DNA from: Nitrobacter sp. NHB1
GTDB lineage: Bacteria > Pseudomonadota > Alphaproteobacteria > Rhizobiales > Xanthobacteraceae
Reading direction: 5' to 3'
Length of the DNA stretch: 64,000 nt
NCBI RefSeq assembly: GCF_036964665.1
Contig: NZ_JBAMDA010000001.1
Location: 992,001-1,056,000 of the forward strand
The notes beneath the pieces were generated by a model. That model had not been told where the DNA came from. It did no database searches and worked only from the letters and a program-made list of their open reading frames with translations. How positions within the stretch are numbered: the stretch's first letter is position 1; each line of letters opens with the position of its first letter. Position numbers and translations under genes: made by a program. Positions 28,543 to 37,515 of this stretch are shown in pieces.

Positions 28543-29502
28543 TTAACGCAGCAATTTTGCGCGCGCGGCCTGCAACTTCGCAAAGTCTTCGCCGGCATGG
28601 TGCGACGAGCGCGTTAGCGGGCTCGCCGATACCATCAGAAAGCCCTTGGTGTAGGCGACGGTCTCGTAGCCGGAAAACTCCTCCGGCGTGACATAACGCA
28701 TCACGGCATGATGCTTGCGGGTCGGCTGCAGGTATTGCCCGATGGTGAGAAAGTCGACATCCGCCGACCGCAGGTCATCCATCACCTGCAAGACCTCGTG
28801 ACGCTCCTCGCCGAGCCCGACCATGATCCCCGACTTGGTGAAGATCGTCGGGTCGATCTCCTTCACTCGCTGCAGCAGGCGGATGGAGTGGAAATAGCGC
28901 GCGCCCGGCCGCACCGTCAAATAGCGCGACGGCACGGTTTCGAGGTTGTGGTTGAAGACGTCGGGCTTCGCCGCCACGACCTTTTCCAGCGCTCCATCCT
29001 TGCGGAGGAAATCCGGCGTCAGGATTTCGATGGTAGTGGCCGGGCAGCGCTCACGGATCGCGCGGATGGTGCGGGCGAAATGCTCGGCGCCGCCGTCATT
29101 GAGGTCGTCGCGATCAACGGATGTGACGACAATGTGCGCCAGCCCCAGCTTGCGCGTCGCCTCGGCCACATATTCGGGCTCCGAGGCTTCCAGCGCGCCC
29201 GGCAGTCCGGTCTTGACGTTGCAGAAGGCGCAGGCGCGGGTGCAGGTGTCGCCCATGATCATGAAGGTCGCGTGCTTCTTGTCCCAGCACTCGCCGATGT
29301 TCGGGCAGCCCGCCTCCTCGCACACCGTGACGAGACCGTTCTCCTTGACGATCCGCCGCGTGTCCACATAGCCGCGCGAATTCGGCGCGCGCACGCGAAT
29401 CCAGTCCGGCTTCGGCGGCGACAGCGCGTCGGGCCGGTTGACCTTTTCCGGATGGCGCGGCCGGACGGGATTGGCAGAAACGGTATCGAGGACGACGACC
29501 AT
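28543..29502 (-). CDS. lipA: LipA, lipoyl synthase
   Basis: 319 residues. It is a radical-SAM enzyme inserting two sulfurs into octanoyl groups on lipoate-dependent enzymes such as pyruvate dehydrogenase. The radical cluster motif [13 protein letters not shown] is present, and the auxiliary cluster Cys are in [13 protein letters not shown]. The C-terminal [10 protein letters not shown] sequence includes the conserved Ser that ligates the auxiliary cluster. The ATG at 29502 starts the gene. It precedes the COQ10-like gene on the same strand. Confidence 0.97.
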   Translation of the reverse strand: MVVVLDTVSANPVRPRHPEKVNRPDALSPPKPDWIRVRAPNSRGYVDTRRIVKENGLVTVCEEAGCPNIGECWDKKHATFMIMGDTCTRACAFCNVKTGLPGALEASEPEYVAEATRKLGLAHIVVTSVDRDDLNDGGAEHFARTIRAIRERCPATTIEILTPDFLRKDGALEKVVAAKPDVFNHNLETVPSRYLTVRPGARYFHSIRLLQRVKEIDPTIFTKSGIMVGLGEERHEVLQVMDDLRSADVDFLTIGQYLQPTRKHHAVMRYVTPEEFSGYETVAYTKGFLMVSASPLTRSSHHAGEDFAKLQAARAKLLR

Positions 29503-29579
29503 GAATGATCCGTTGTGCAGGAGACTCTAGAATCTGATCCAACTGCATTGAACCAACTCTAGCCTTAGTCCTTTCGATT

Positions 29580-29630
29580 GAGCATGATCTTATCCGAAAA
29601 CCGGTTTCCACTTTTCGGGATCATGCTCTA
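29580..29630. repeat. 51-bp palindromic repeat sharing the ACCGGT core
   Basis: GAGCATGATC at the left and GATCATGCTC at the right form arms. Inside, CCGAAAA and TTTTCGG form a second stem around AACCGGTTTCCACTT. This is the short form of the repeat family seen at 12983, 37418, 38729 and 60865. It lies between lipA and the divergent glycosylase gene. Confidence 0.85.
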
Positions 29631-29729
29631 GGTAATCCGCCCGGCGTAGCGCTGCAACCCACTTCGCCAGCGCCGTCAGATATGTAACATATCCCATACC
29701 GTACCGCCCGCCCCGATCGCCGCCTGAAA

Positions 29730-30350
29730 ATGACTCCAATCGCGCCTTCCTACAGTTCGAACCCGCCTGTTCTCGGCAAACCGCTTAAACGCTCGTTTTT
29801 CGGGCGTAGCGTGCACGACATCGCGCCCGACCTGATCGGCGCGACGCTGCTGGTGGACGGGGTCGGCGGCATCATCGTCGAGGTGGAGGCCTATCACCAC
29901 ACCGAGCCGGCGGCGCATTCCCATCGAGGGCCGACGCCGCGGAACATGGTGATGTTCGGCCCGCCCGGCTTCGCCTATGTCTATCGCTCCTATGGCATCC
30001 ACTGGTGTATGAACTTCGTGTGCGAAAAGGATGGCTCGGCCGCTGCGGTTCTGATCCGCGCGCTACGACCGACCTACGGCATTCCGGCGATGCAGCGACG
30101 GCGCGGGCTGCACGAGGAGCGTCTGCTGTGTTCAGGGCCGGGCAAACTGTGCGAGGCGCTCGGCATATCGATTGCGCACAACGCGCTGCCGCTCGATGCG
30201 CCACCGATCGCGGTCTATCGGCGCACAGGCAAGGTTGAAGTCGTCGCCGGCGTCCGCATCGGCATCACCAAGGCCGCCGACCTGCCATGGCGATTCGGAT
30301 TGAAGGGATCGAAATTCCTTAGCAAGCCGTTCAGAAACGCTGGGTTCTGA
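29730..30350 (+). CDS. 3-methyladenine DNA glycosylase, MPG/AAG type
   Basis: 206 residues, the length of bacterial AAG-like proteins. It removes alkylated purines from DNA in base excision repair. Conserved segments are [35 protein letters not shown] (catalytic Glu in VEVEAY), [21 protein letters not shown] and the product-site [13 protein letters not shown]. The start is the ATG at 29730. Its 3' end overlaps the convergent MFS gene by about 20 bases. Confidence 0.95.
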   Translation: MTPIAPSYSSNPPVLGKPLKRSFFGRSVHDIAPDLIGATLLVDGVGGIIVEVEAYHHTEPAAHSHRGPTPRNMVMFGPPGFAYVYRSYGIHWCMNFVCEKDGSAAAVLIRALRPTYGIPAMQRRRGLHEERLLCSGPGKLCEALGISIAHNALPLDAPPIAVYRRTGKVEVVAGVRIGITKAADLPWRFGLKGSKFLSKPFRNAGF

Positions 30351-31497
30351 AATCGATCCCCAGCGGCAGCACGACCATCGGCACGACGGCAAGACCGATC
30401 GGCACGAACGCGAAGGCGGCATTCCCCGTGATATCCCAGACCATCCCACTGACAATGGAGATCACCATCGCAATGCCGTAGCCGATGGTGAACATTCCTG
30501 CCGACATGCGGGGCACGTCATCGGGGGCCACCAGCAGCGCCGGCAGCGTTAGCACAAGAGTCAGGCCGACGGCGCAGGTGAAGCCCACCAGCGCCGACGC
30601 GCCGACAATTCCCCACAGGTTCGTGGTGGTTGCGACGCCAACAGCGCCCAGCAAGCCGAATACACCGCAAAGAATCAGCGGCCACCTTCTCCGCTCCAGG
30701 CGGCCCGCGACGACCATCACGAGAATCGATCCCGGCAACTGCCCGAGGTTGAGCGCCGACAGCGCCGGCCCGATCTGCTCGGTATGGCCGGTTTGCAGCA
30801 GCAGGCCGGGCAGGAAGGCATTCGTGCAGAAATAAAGCTGGTTGTTCGCGCTGGCGACAAGACCGACCTTCCAGAGCAGCGGGTCGCGCCAGTCCGGCAT
30901 CCAGCGACGGTGCTGAGCCGACATGGCCTCCCCGCTTGGCCGAGCGATGACGACGATCAGCGCGATCGCTGCCGCCGCAACCGACCAAAGTTCGAGGCTT
31001 GCGCGCCACCCGCCTCCCAGCAAGGGTACGATGACGGCGGCGAGCACGACCGGAAAGATTTCGCCGCACAGCAAGCCGTTGGTGTAGACGGCTGTGGCGA
31101 AACCGATCCGGCGCGGAACCCATTGCCGCACCAACGGCGGCAGCGCCGGCTGCATCACGGCCACGCCCGCCGCCATCAGCGCGGTCGCGGCGAACAGCGT
31201 CATCGCGTCGATGGCGAAACCGCGCAGCGCCGATCCGGCTGCGGCAATCAGGAGGCCGACCACGAGTGCATTGACGGCGCCGACGCGAGCGATCAGCAGC
31301 GATCCGGGAACCGCGATCAGCGCGAACAGGCTGACCGGAATGGCGTTGAGAATCCCGACCTCGGTTCCCGACAGCGCAAGATCCGAAATGATGACCGCCA
31401 GCACCGGCGGCACGGCAAGGATCGTGAGCCGCAGACCGACACCCCCGAGCCAGAGCAAACTCAACGGGCGCAACGATGGCGGCCGCGCAGCGCTCAC
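30331..31497 (-). CDS. MFS transporter, CynX/NimT-like
   Basis: 388 residues with about twelve hydrophobic segments, the major facilitator layout. The sequence style ([47 protein letters not shown]) resembles the CynX/NimT group, whose members handle cyanate, nitroimidazoles or small anions; the substrate here is unknown. The gene starts with GTG at 31497 in a GTGA overlap with the valS stop, so translation is coupled to valS. Its stop lies inside the 3' end of the convergent glycosylase gene. Confidence 0.85.
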   Translation of the reverse strand: MSAARPPSLRPLSLLWLGGVGLRLTILAVPPVLAVIISDLALSGTEVGILNAIPVSLFALIAVPGSLLIARVGAVNALVVGLLIAAAGSALRGFAIDAMTLFAATALMAAGVAVMQPALPPLVRQWVPRRIGFATAVYTNGLLCGEIFPVVLAAVIVPLLGGGWRASLELWSVAAAAIALIVVIARPSGEAMSAQHRRWMPDWRDPLLWKVGLVASANNQLYFCTNAFLPGLLLQTGHTEQIGPALSALNLGQLPGSILVMVVAGRLERRRWPLILCGVFGLLGAVGVATTTNLWGIVGASALVGFTCAVGLTLVLTLPALLVAPDDVPRMSAGMFTIGYGIAMVISIVSGMVWDITGNAAFAFVPIGLAVVPMVVLPLGIDFRTQRF

Positions 31498-34358
31498 TCA
31501 GCAGCCTTCAAACGCTCCAGCGCATCGGCGAATTTCGCCTTGCGCGCAACGGCGGCTTCCCGCTTGTCCTTTTCTTCCTCGACGATCTCTTCGGGCGCGT
31601 TGGCGACGAACTTCTCGTTGGCGAGTTTGAAATCGACGCGATTGATATCGGCATCGGCCTTGGCGATTTCCTTCCCCAAACGCGCGCGCTGGGCGGCAAC
31701 ATCAACGATGCCTTTCAACGGCAGCGCGGCGACTTCGCCGCGGATCAGCAGTTGCACGGCGCCTTGCGGCACACGGTCCGCGAATGAGATGTCCGCGAGC
31801 CGGGACAGTCGCTTGACGACATCGCTCCAGCGCTGCGCCCGCGCCTTGCTCTCAGTGGATACGCCTGCGAGCACCAGCGGCGTCAGCGTTGCGGGCGGAA
31901 TATTCATCTCCGCGCGAACCGAGCGGATGGCGGTGACGAGATCGACCACCCAGCCGATCTCGGCCTCCGCCGCATCGTCGCGGAACGTCGGCTCCAACGG
32001 TTCGGCAAGCGGCTCTGACGCAGCGAAGGGATCGGCGGCGGCGGCGGCGATCAACGCATGCTGCGCGCGGGTGAGACCGGCCTTGATCGGCCATGGCGTC
32101 AGCGTCAGCAGTTGCGTCCGTGCCGATGTCACCGCCCATAATTCCTCGGTGAGGAACGGCATGAACGGGTGCAAAAGCTTCAGGATTTCATCGCGCGCCC
32201 AGGCCACCATGGCACGGGTCTCGAACTTGGCGGGACCGTCCTCGCCCATCATCACGGGCTTTGCGAGCTCAAGATACCAATCGCAGTAGACATTCCAGAC
32301 AAAGCGGTAGATCGCACCGGCAGCGTCATTGAAACGATAGGCCTCGATGGCCTCGGTGATCTCGCACGTGGCGCGCGCGGTCTCATGAACGATCCATCGG
32401 TTGAGCGTTTCCTTCGCGACGGTCGGATCGAACTGCGCAGGAACCACGCAATCGTTCATTTCCGCGAAGCGGCAGGCGTTCCAGAGCTTGGTCGCGAAAT
32501 TGCGATAGCCTTCGACCCGCTGCGACGACAGCTTGATGTCACGGCCCTGCGCCGCCATCGCCGCAAGCGTGAAGCGCAACGCATCGGCGCCGTATTTGTC
32601 GACCAGATGCAAAGGATCGATGACGTTGCCCTTCGACTTCGACATCTTGGCGCCGTTCTCGTCGCGGACGAGAGCGTGGATGTAGACCGTCGAGAACGGC
32701 GCTTCCTTCATGACATAGATGCCCATCATCATCATCCGGGCGACCCAGAAGAAGATGATGTCGAAACCGGTGACCAGCGCGTTGGTCGGATAGTAGCGCT
32801 TCAACTCCGGCGTCTCGTCCGGCCAGCCGAGCGTCGAGAACGGCCACAGCGCCGAAGAGAACCAGGTGTCGAGCACGTCTTCGTCTCGCGTGATGAAGCC
32901 CTCACGCTTTGCCGGATCGCGCGCCATTTCGGCGCCCTGGTCCACGGTGATGATACCCTGCTCGGCGTAATAGCCGAGCGCATGGCCGACCGCTTCGTCC
33001 TCCGTCTCCGCGACAAACACCTTGCCGTCCGGACCATACCAGGCCGGAATCTGGTGACCCCACCAGAGCTGGCGCGAGATGCACCACGGCTGGATGTTCT
33101 CCATCCACTCGAAGTAGGTCTTCTCCCAGTTCTTCGGCACGAACGTCGTATCACCCGAACGCACGGCCGCCATCGCCGGCTGCGCCAGTTCCTTGGCGTC
33201 GACGTACCATTGATCCGTCAGGTAGGGTTCGATGACCGCGCCGGAGCGGTCGCCGTGCGGCACCATGTGCGCGTGCGGCTCGACCTTGTCGAGGAAACCG
33301 AAATCTTCGAGACGTGCGACGATCGCCTTGCGCGCGGCGAAACGGTCGGTGCCGTGAAGTTCCTCCGCCAGCATCAGCGCGCCTTCGGGCAGGCCGCGCA
33401 GATAATCCTCGTTGTCGGATAGCGTCAGCCGGCCTTCCCGATCGAGCACGCCGATCTGCGGCAGGCGGTGGCGCTTTCCGACCTCGAAGTCGTTGAAGTC
33501 GTGGGCTGGGGTAATTTTGACCGCGCCCGTGCCCTTTTCCGGATCGGCATAGTCGTCGCCGACGATCGGAATGAGACGGCCGACCAGCGGCAGCACGACG
33601 TTGCTGCCGATCAGGTGCTCAAGCTTCTCGTTATCCGGATGCACGGCGACGGCCGTGTCTCCCAGCATGGTCTCCGGCCGCGTGGTGGCGACGACGATAT
33701 AGGTCGACGGATCGTCCGGATTGAAGCCCTTGCCTTCGATCGGATAGCGCAGATGCCACAGGCTGCCCTTGACCTCGATCTGTTTCACCTCGAGATCGGA
33801 AATCGCGGTGAGCAGCTTCGGGTCCCAGTTGACCAACCGCTTGTCCTTGTAGATCAAGCCGGCGCGGTGCAGTTCGACGAACACCTTGGCAACCGCGCGC
33901 GACAGGCCTTCGTCCATGGTGAAACGCTCACGCGACCAATCGCAGGACGCGCCGAGCCGCTTCAACTGGTTGACGATAACGCCGCCGCTTTCAGCCTTCC
34001 ACTGCCAAACCCGCTCGAGAAACCTGGCACGGCCCATCTCGCGGCGGCCGGGTTCCTGGCGCTCCGTCAACTGCCGCTCCACCACCATCTGGGTGGCAAT
34101 GCCGGCGTGATCGGTGCCGGGCTGCCACAGCACGTCACGGCCGCGCATCCGCTCGAAGCGGCACAGCACGTCCTGCAACGTGTTGTTGAGCGCGTGACCC
34201 ATGTGCAACGAGCCGGTGACGTTCGGCGGCGGGATGACGATCGTGAACGGTTCGGCGTCGCGGCGCTCGGCCCGCCCTGCCTTGAACGCGCCGGCCTCTT
34301 CCCAGATGCGGGACATGCGGCTTTCAATATCAGCGGGCTGGTAGGTCTTTTCGATCAT
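31494..34358 (-). CDS. valS: ValS, valyl-tRNA synthetase
   Basis: 954 residues from the ATG at 34358 (MIEKTYQPADIES); a TTG three codons upstream is in frame. Class I features are PPPNVTGSLHMGHALN (HIGH-type motif, about residues 42-57) and KMSKSKGN (about residue 573). Between them is the CP1 editing domain (TRPETMLGDTAVAV). The tRNA anticodon-binding helices and a C-terminal coiled coil (LGKEIAKADADINRVDFKLANEKF) follow. It charges tRNA-Val and edits threonyl-tRNA. It lies downstream of popZ. Confidence 0.98.
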   Translation of the reverse strand: MIEKTYQPADIESRMSRIWEEAGAFKAGRAERRDAEPFTIVIPPPNVTGSLHMGHALNNTLQDVLCRFERMRGRDVLWQPGTDHAGIATQMVVERQLTERQEPGRREMGRARFLERVWQWKAESGGVIVNQLKRLGASCDWSRERFTMDEGLSRAVAKVFVELHRAGLIYKDKRLVNWDPKLLTAISDLEVKQIEVKGSLWHLRYPIEGKGFNPDDPSTYIVVATTRPETMLGDTAVAVHPDNEKLEHLIGSNVVLPLVGRLIPIVGDDYADPEKGTGAVKITPAHDFNDFEVGKRHRLPQIGVLDREGRLTLSDNEDYLRGLPEGALMLAEELHGTDRFAARKAIVARLEDFGFLDKVEPHAHMVPHGDRSGAVIEPYLTDQWYVDAKELAQPAMAAVRSGDTTFVPKNWEKTYFEWMENIQPWCISRQLWWGHQIPAWYGPDGKVFVAETEDEAVGHALGYYAEQGIITVDQGAEMARDPAKREGFITRDEDVLDTWFSSALWPFSTLGWPDETPELKRYYPTNALVTGFDIIFFWVARMMMMGIYVMKEAPFSTVYIHALVRDENGAKMSKSKGNVIDPLHLVDKYGADALRFTLAAMAAQGRDIKLSSQRVEGYRNFATKLWNACRFAEMNDCVVPAQFDPTVAKETLNRWIVHETARATCEITEAIEAYRFNDAAGAIYRFVWNVYCDWYLELAKPVMMGEDGPAKFETRAMVAWARDEILKLLHPFMPFLTEELWAVTSARTQLLTLTPWPIKAGLTRAQHALIAAAAADPFAASEPLAEPLEPTFRDDAAEAEIGWVVDLVTAIRSVRAEMNIPPATLTPLVLAGVSTESKARAQRWSDVVKRLSRLADISFADRVPQGAVQLLIRGEVAALPLKGIVDVAAQRARLGKEIAKADADINRVDFKLANEKFVANAPEEIVEEEKDKREAAVARKAKFADALERLKAAE

Positions 34359-34565
34359 GGGATGCAATCACAGTCGGCGCCGTTTCAGGCGAGTTCGCGG
34401 AATGAAGCGTCTGACCCTAAAAGCCTTTCAGCGCGCGCCAAGTCAACAAGACCGCCGGACAAAGCGGCCCAAAGACGGCAGATGCCGGCCTTAAGACTTC
34501 CGATAGGGGCAAGTTCCGACCTTCGCCGACCCGGCGGCCATGGCATTGCGCACCCCGGGAACGGG

Positions 34566-35273
34566 TCACGAGCGCCCGCGCGACACCCGCTCGATTTCCG
34601 CCTTGACGATGCGCTCGACCAGCCCCGGCAGATTGTCGTCGAGCCAGGACTTCAGCATCGGGCGCAGCATCTCCTTGACGAGGTCCTCAAGGGTGCGGGC
34701 GTTGTTGCTCAAAACCGTGCTGGCGAGCGAATTAAAGGCGGTCTCGACCGCCGAAACCGTCGAATGCGACAGGATTTGCGCTGCCGGCACGGCATTCGGA
34801 ACGGCTGGCCGATCGACGGCGACCGGACGCGGCCGGGTGGCCGGGGTCGGCGTCGTCTCTGCGAATTCCAGATCGTCCTGCGGCTCGACCTTCTGGAAAG
34901 CGGCCTGCGCCGGATACGGGAGGGCCATCTCGTCGGTCAGTTCAAACACCTCGTCGGCCTGGGCCGGGCGGACCTCCTCCTCGGTCGTTGCGGCATCGAG
35001 GTTTGCGAGCAAAGCATCGATGTCGTCCTGACTGTTGTCGGCGGCCGGCTTCGGCGCGGCCGCGGACGAAGGAATGGCGATCATGGCGGCCGGCTTCGTG
35101 GGCGCGGCCGGCTGAGAGGCGGGTGATGTGGCCGGCTGGGATTTTGCAATCGCGACATCGGCGGTTGCTGTCTTTCCAGCCGCCGCGGGCTTTTCGTCGT
35201 CGGCGATGATGCGGCGGATCGACGCCAGAATTTCCTCCATCGAGGGTTCTTGGACCGTTGCTGGTTGCGTCAT
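34566..35273 (-). CDS. popZ: PopZ-like polar organizing protein (DUF2497)
   Basis: 235 residues from the ATG at 35273; a GTG four codons upstream is in frame. The N-terminal helix SMEEILASIRRIIADDE (residues 11-27) is the conserved PopZ partner-binding region. A long Pro/Ala/acid-rich disordered linker follows (about 30-150). The C-terminal oligomerisation helices (LEDLVKEMLRPMLKSWLDDN, then LVERIVKAEIERVSRGRS) match PopZ. In Caulobacter it forms polar condensates that anchor ParB-parS and cell-cycle kinases. It lies upstream of valS on the same strand, an order seen in related genomes. Confidence 0.93.
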   Translation of the reverse strand: MTQPATVQEPSMEEILASIRRIIADDEKPAAAGKTATADVAIAKSQPATSPASQPAAPTKPAAMIAIPSSAAAPKPAADNSQDDIDALLANLDAATTEEEVRPAQADEVFELTDEMALPYPAQAAFQKVEPQDDLEFAETTPTPATRPRPVAVDRPAVPNAVPAAQILSHSTVSAVETAFNSLASTVLSNNARTLEDLVKEMLRPMLKSWLDDNLPGLVERIVKAEIERVSRGRS

Positions 35274-35576
35274 GTCCAACTCCACATCTTCACGATCCTC
35301 GCCAGCGTCCTGGCATCATGCGACAGAGGATTTTCCGGTTCCAGATGCGGGCGCGGACTTGATCGCAAACCCGATTTGTCCCCGGATCAGACGTTGCGAA
35401 TCGATGCCGATATCGAATCGATGCCGATATCAATGTCTCCGCCTCGGACGTCTGCAGCAAGGCCGGTAAACACCGGACATCGCACGAATCGCTTCGCGGC
35501 CCTGTGCAAAGGTATGGCACGGCAACGATTGATTGCAAGCAAAGGGCTGTGGACACGGTCCTCTGTCAGAGCGCGA
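35274..35576. other. Intergenic space upstream of popZ, with a tandem 17-bp repeat
   Basis: 303 bases separate the tolC stop from the popZ start. No convincing gene is present. The space should hold the popZ promoter. Its one notable structure is the tandem repeat listed at 35398-35431. Confidence 0.6.
35398..35431. repeat. Perfect tandem duplication of 17 bp, each copy with a GANTC site
   Basis: GAATCGATGCCGATATC occurs twice with no gap (35398-35414 and 35415-35431). Each copy begins with GAATC, the GANTC sequence methylated by CcrM in alphaproteobacteria. It lies about 125 bases upstream of popZ. Confidence 0.8.
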
Positions 35577-36974
35577 TCATTGCCCGTCCGGCGTACGCAC
35601 GCCGGCCCAACTGTCGCGAACCTGGTGATAATGGACACTCGGATCGTAAACAGTGGTTTTTAGCTTCAGCACCTGCGGCGACAGCCGGCCGACGGCATTC
35701 AACACGGCGTAGGATGCGACCACGCGATCGTGCTGGGCCGTCACCAGCGCCACGCGCGCGTTGACGAGCGTCTGTTGCGCGGTCAACACGTCGAATGTAG
35801 TCCGCTGCCCGGCCTTGGCCTCTTCGCGAATGCCGTTGAGCGCGATCTCGGACGCCTTGACTTGCGCCTGCGCCGACGCCACCTGCGACTTGCCCGCGAG
35901 GAGCTGGCCCCATGCCTGCGCCACGCTGGCGCGCGTCTGATCGCGGACCTGCTCGAGGCTGAGACGTTGTTGCGCCAGCGTTTCCTTCGACTGACGGATC
36001 AGCGAATACTCCGCGCCACCCTGGTAGATCGGCACCGACACCTGCGCGATCGCGGATGCAAAGAACTGCTTCGGAATCGTGAGTTGCTGTGCGTAACCTT
36101 GTTGCACGTTGGCCTGGAGAGTCACGGTCGGGAACAGCGCGCCCTCGGCTACCTTGACCTGCAGGTGGCTGACATCGATACCGTACATCGACGCGGTGAC
36201 ATTGGGATTTTGGGTCAGGGCTAGATTCGTGGCGCCTGCAAGCGTTGCCGGCAAGAAACGATCGACCGGCGAACCCGGCGCCAGTTGCCTCGGTTCGTTG
36301 CCGATGATGCGGCGAAAATTCGAACGTGTGGTCGTGAGGGTGGATTCGGCGGTCAAAAGCTGGGTGCGGCCGGCAGCAAGCTGAGCTTGCGACTGCGCAA
36401 CGTCGGTGCGGGTGACTTCGCCGACGCTGAAACGATCTTGGGTCTGCTTCAGCGTCTCCTCGAGCACACGGACGTTGCTGCGCTGGACTTCCACGATGGC
36501 GGAGTCGCGCAAATAATCCATGTAGATGGTTGCCGCAGCGAGCAGCACGGTCTGTTCGAGAACCCTTAAGCCCTCGCGCGCTGCCGACACCTGTCCTTCC
36601 GCCGCGCGGGTCTTGTTGGAGGTCTGGAAGCCGTCGAAGAGCGTCTGCGAAACCGTGGCGCCGACTGCCGCCGGCGCCTGTGCGCCGTGAAGCGCCGTCG
36701 CCGGACCTCCCGGCACACCTTGCGTGGCATCCGTATACTGATAACCGCCGCTCGCGGTTATGGCGACCTTGGGCCTATAGCCCGACAGGGCCTGCGGCAC
36801 GTTTTCATCGGTGGCGCGCACCGAGGCGCGCTGCGCGTTGAGCTGAGGATTGCTCTGGTAGGCGCGCACCAGCGCAGACTCGATCGTGTCGGCGCGCGCC
36901 GGTGTCGCCGCCCCCGGCCATGCAGTCACAAGAGCCAACGCGGCAGCCCCGGCCAGTAGTCTCACACCACCCAT
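35577..36974 (-). CDS. tolC: TolC-family outer-membrane efflux channel
   Basis: 465 residues with a signal peptide (MGGVRLLAGAAALALVTAWPGAATPARA). Residues start the mature protein with DTIESALVRAYQSNPQLNAQRASVRATDENVPQALSGYRP in family fashion, and two homologous halves follow (for example VEVQRSNVRVLEETLKQTQDRFSVGEVTRTDVAQSQAQLA and the matching C-terminal GIREEAKAGQRTTFDVLTAQQTLVNARVAL region). It is the outer-membrane tunnel for type I secretion or RND pumps. This is the TolC proper type rather than the CzcC type at 10.4 kb. The long AT-rich space upstream probably holds its promoter. Confidence 0.94.
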   Translation of the reverse strand: MGGVRLLAGAAALALVTAWPGAATPARADTIESALVRAYQSNPQLNAQRASVRATDENVPQALSGYRPKVAITASGGYQYTDATQGVPGGPATALHGAQAPAAVGATVSQTLFDGFQTSNKTRAAEGQVSAAREGLRVLEQTVLLAAATIYMDYLRDSAIVEVQRSNVRVLEETLKQTQDRFSVGEVTRTDVAQSQAQLAAGRTQLLTAESTLTTTRSNFRRIIGNEPRQLAPGSPVDRFLPATLAGATNLALTQNPNVTASMYGIDVSHLQVKVAEGALFPTVTLQANVQQGYAQQLTIPKQFFASAIAQVSVPIYQGGAEYSLIRQSKETLAQQRLSLEQVRDQTRASVAQAWGQLLAGKSQVASAQAQVKASEIALNGIREEAKAGQRTTFDVLTAQQTLVNARVALVTAQHDRVVASYAVLNAVGRLSPQVLKLKTTVYDPSVHYHQVRDSWAGVRTPDGQ

Positions 36975-37512
36975 CCGCGGAGTTCCATTCTTCCTTTGCC
37001 GGACCCAGCGAGGCTGCGCCTGTGCACCCGATCGCCCTATCTCGAGTCACTTGTCCCCGCACAAACATATTCGCCGCCAGAGAGCTACGAAACCCTTTGC
37101 GGGCGATCCCGACCGAAACTCTCTGGCTGGGGCTTTGGGGCCACACTTGACACTCCGATCAGACTCGAATGGCCGGAACTAGCAGTCCCCAAAAGCCCGC
37201 ACCATCTTACCTGATTTTCTTATATTTCCGTACCTTTAATCAAAAACGAAAATTAAAAGAAATAACAAAAACAGGCAATATTATGATTCTATTGTTATTT
37301 TTGTCGAGGAGCACGAATATTCGAAATATTGCTTTACCTTAGTCGAATGAGCGCAATGAATAATCAATCAGATGACCGCCGATCCATCTCTGCGGCCCAT
37401 TGGTGTTCATCCACGACTAGAACCGTTCTGATGGAGTCAGAACGGGCGCTCCAAGCTATTGGGTGGTTGCATTCCTTACGGTGAACCGGTGTCCACTTCA
37501 CCGGGAAATGCT
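36975..37512. other. Intergenic space between tolC and prfB with an AT-rich island
   Basis: 538 bases without a convincing gene. From about 37205 to 37375 the sequence is very AT-rich compared with its surroundings, with runs such as CAAAAACGAAAATTAAAAG and a CGAATATTCG palindrome at 37315-37324. A 45-codon frame from 37347 has no good ribosome site and runs into the repeat at 37418, so I do not call it. The island may contain the tolC promoter. Confidence 0.55.
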
Positions 37513-37515
37513 CTA
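37418..37515. repeat. Composite palindromic repeat, copy 3, ending at the prfB stop codon
   Basis: One half is a hairpin (CCGTTCTGA, TGGAG loop, TCAGAACGG). The other half has CGGTGAACCGGTGTCCACTTCACCGGGAAATGCTCTA, with the family core, written here in parts: CGGTGAACCGGT and GTCCACTTCACCG. Its last three bases (complement TAG) are the prfB stop codon. Confidence 0.8.

Noticed and set aside
30784-32289. 501-codon plus-strand frame opposite the MFS and valS genes
   Set aside because: Low-complexity sequence with frequent Arg/Gln/Asp, explained as a shadow of the minus-strand genes.
37347-37484. Possible 45-codon small gene in the AT-rich island
   Set aside because: No clear ribosome site, no recognisable features, and its second half is repeat sequence.
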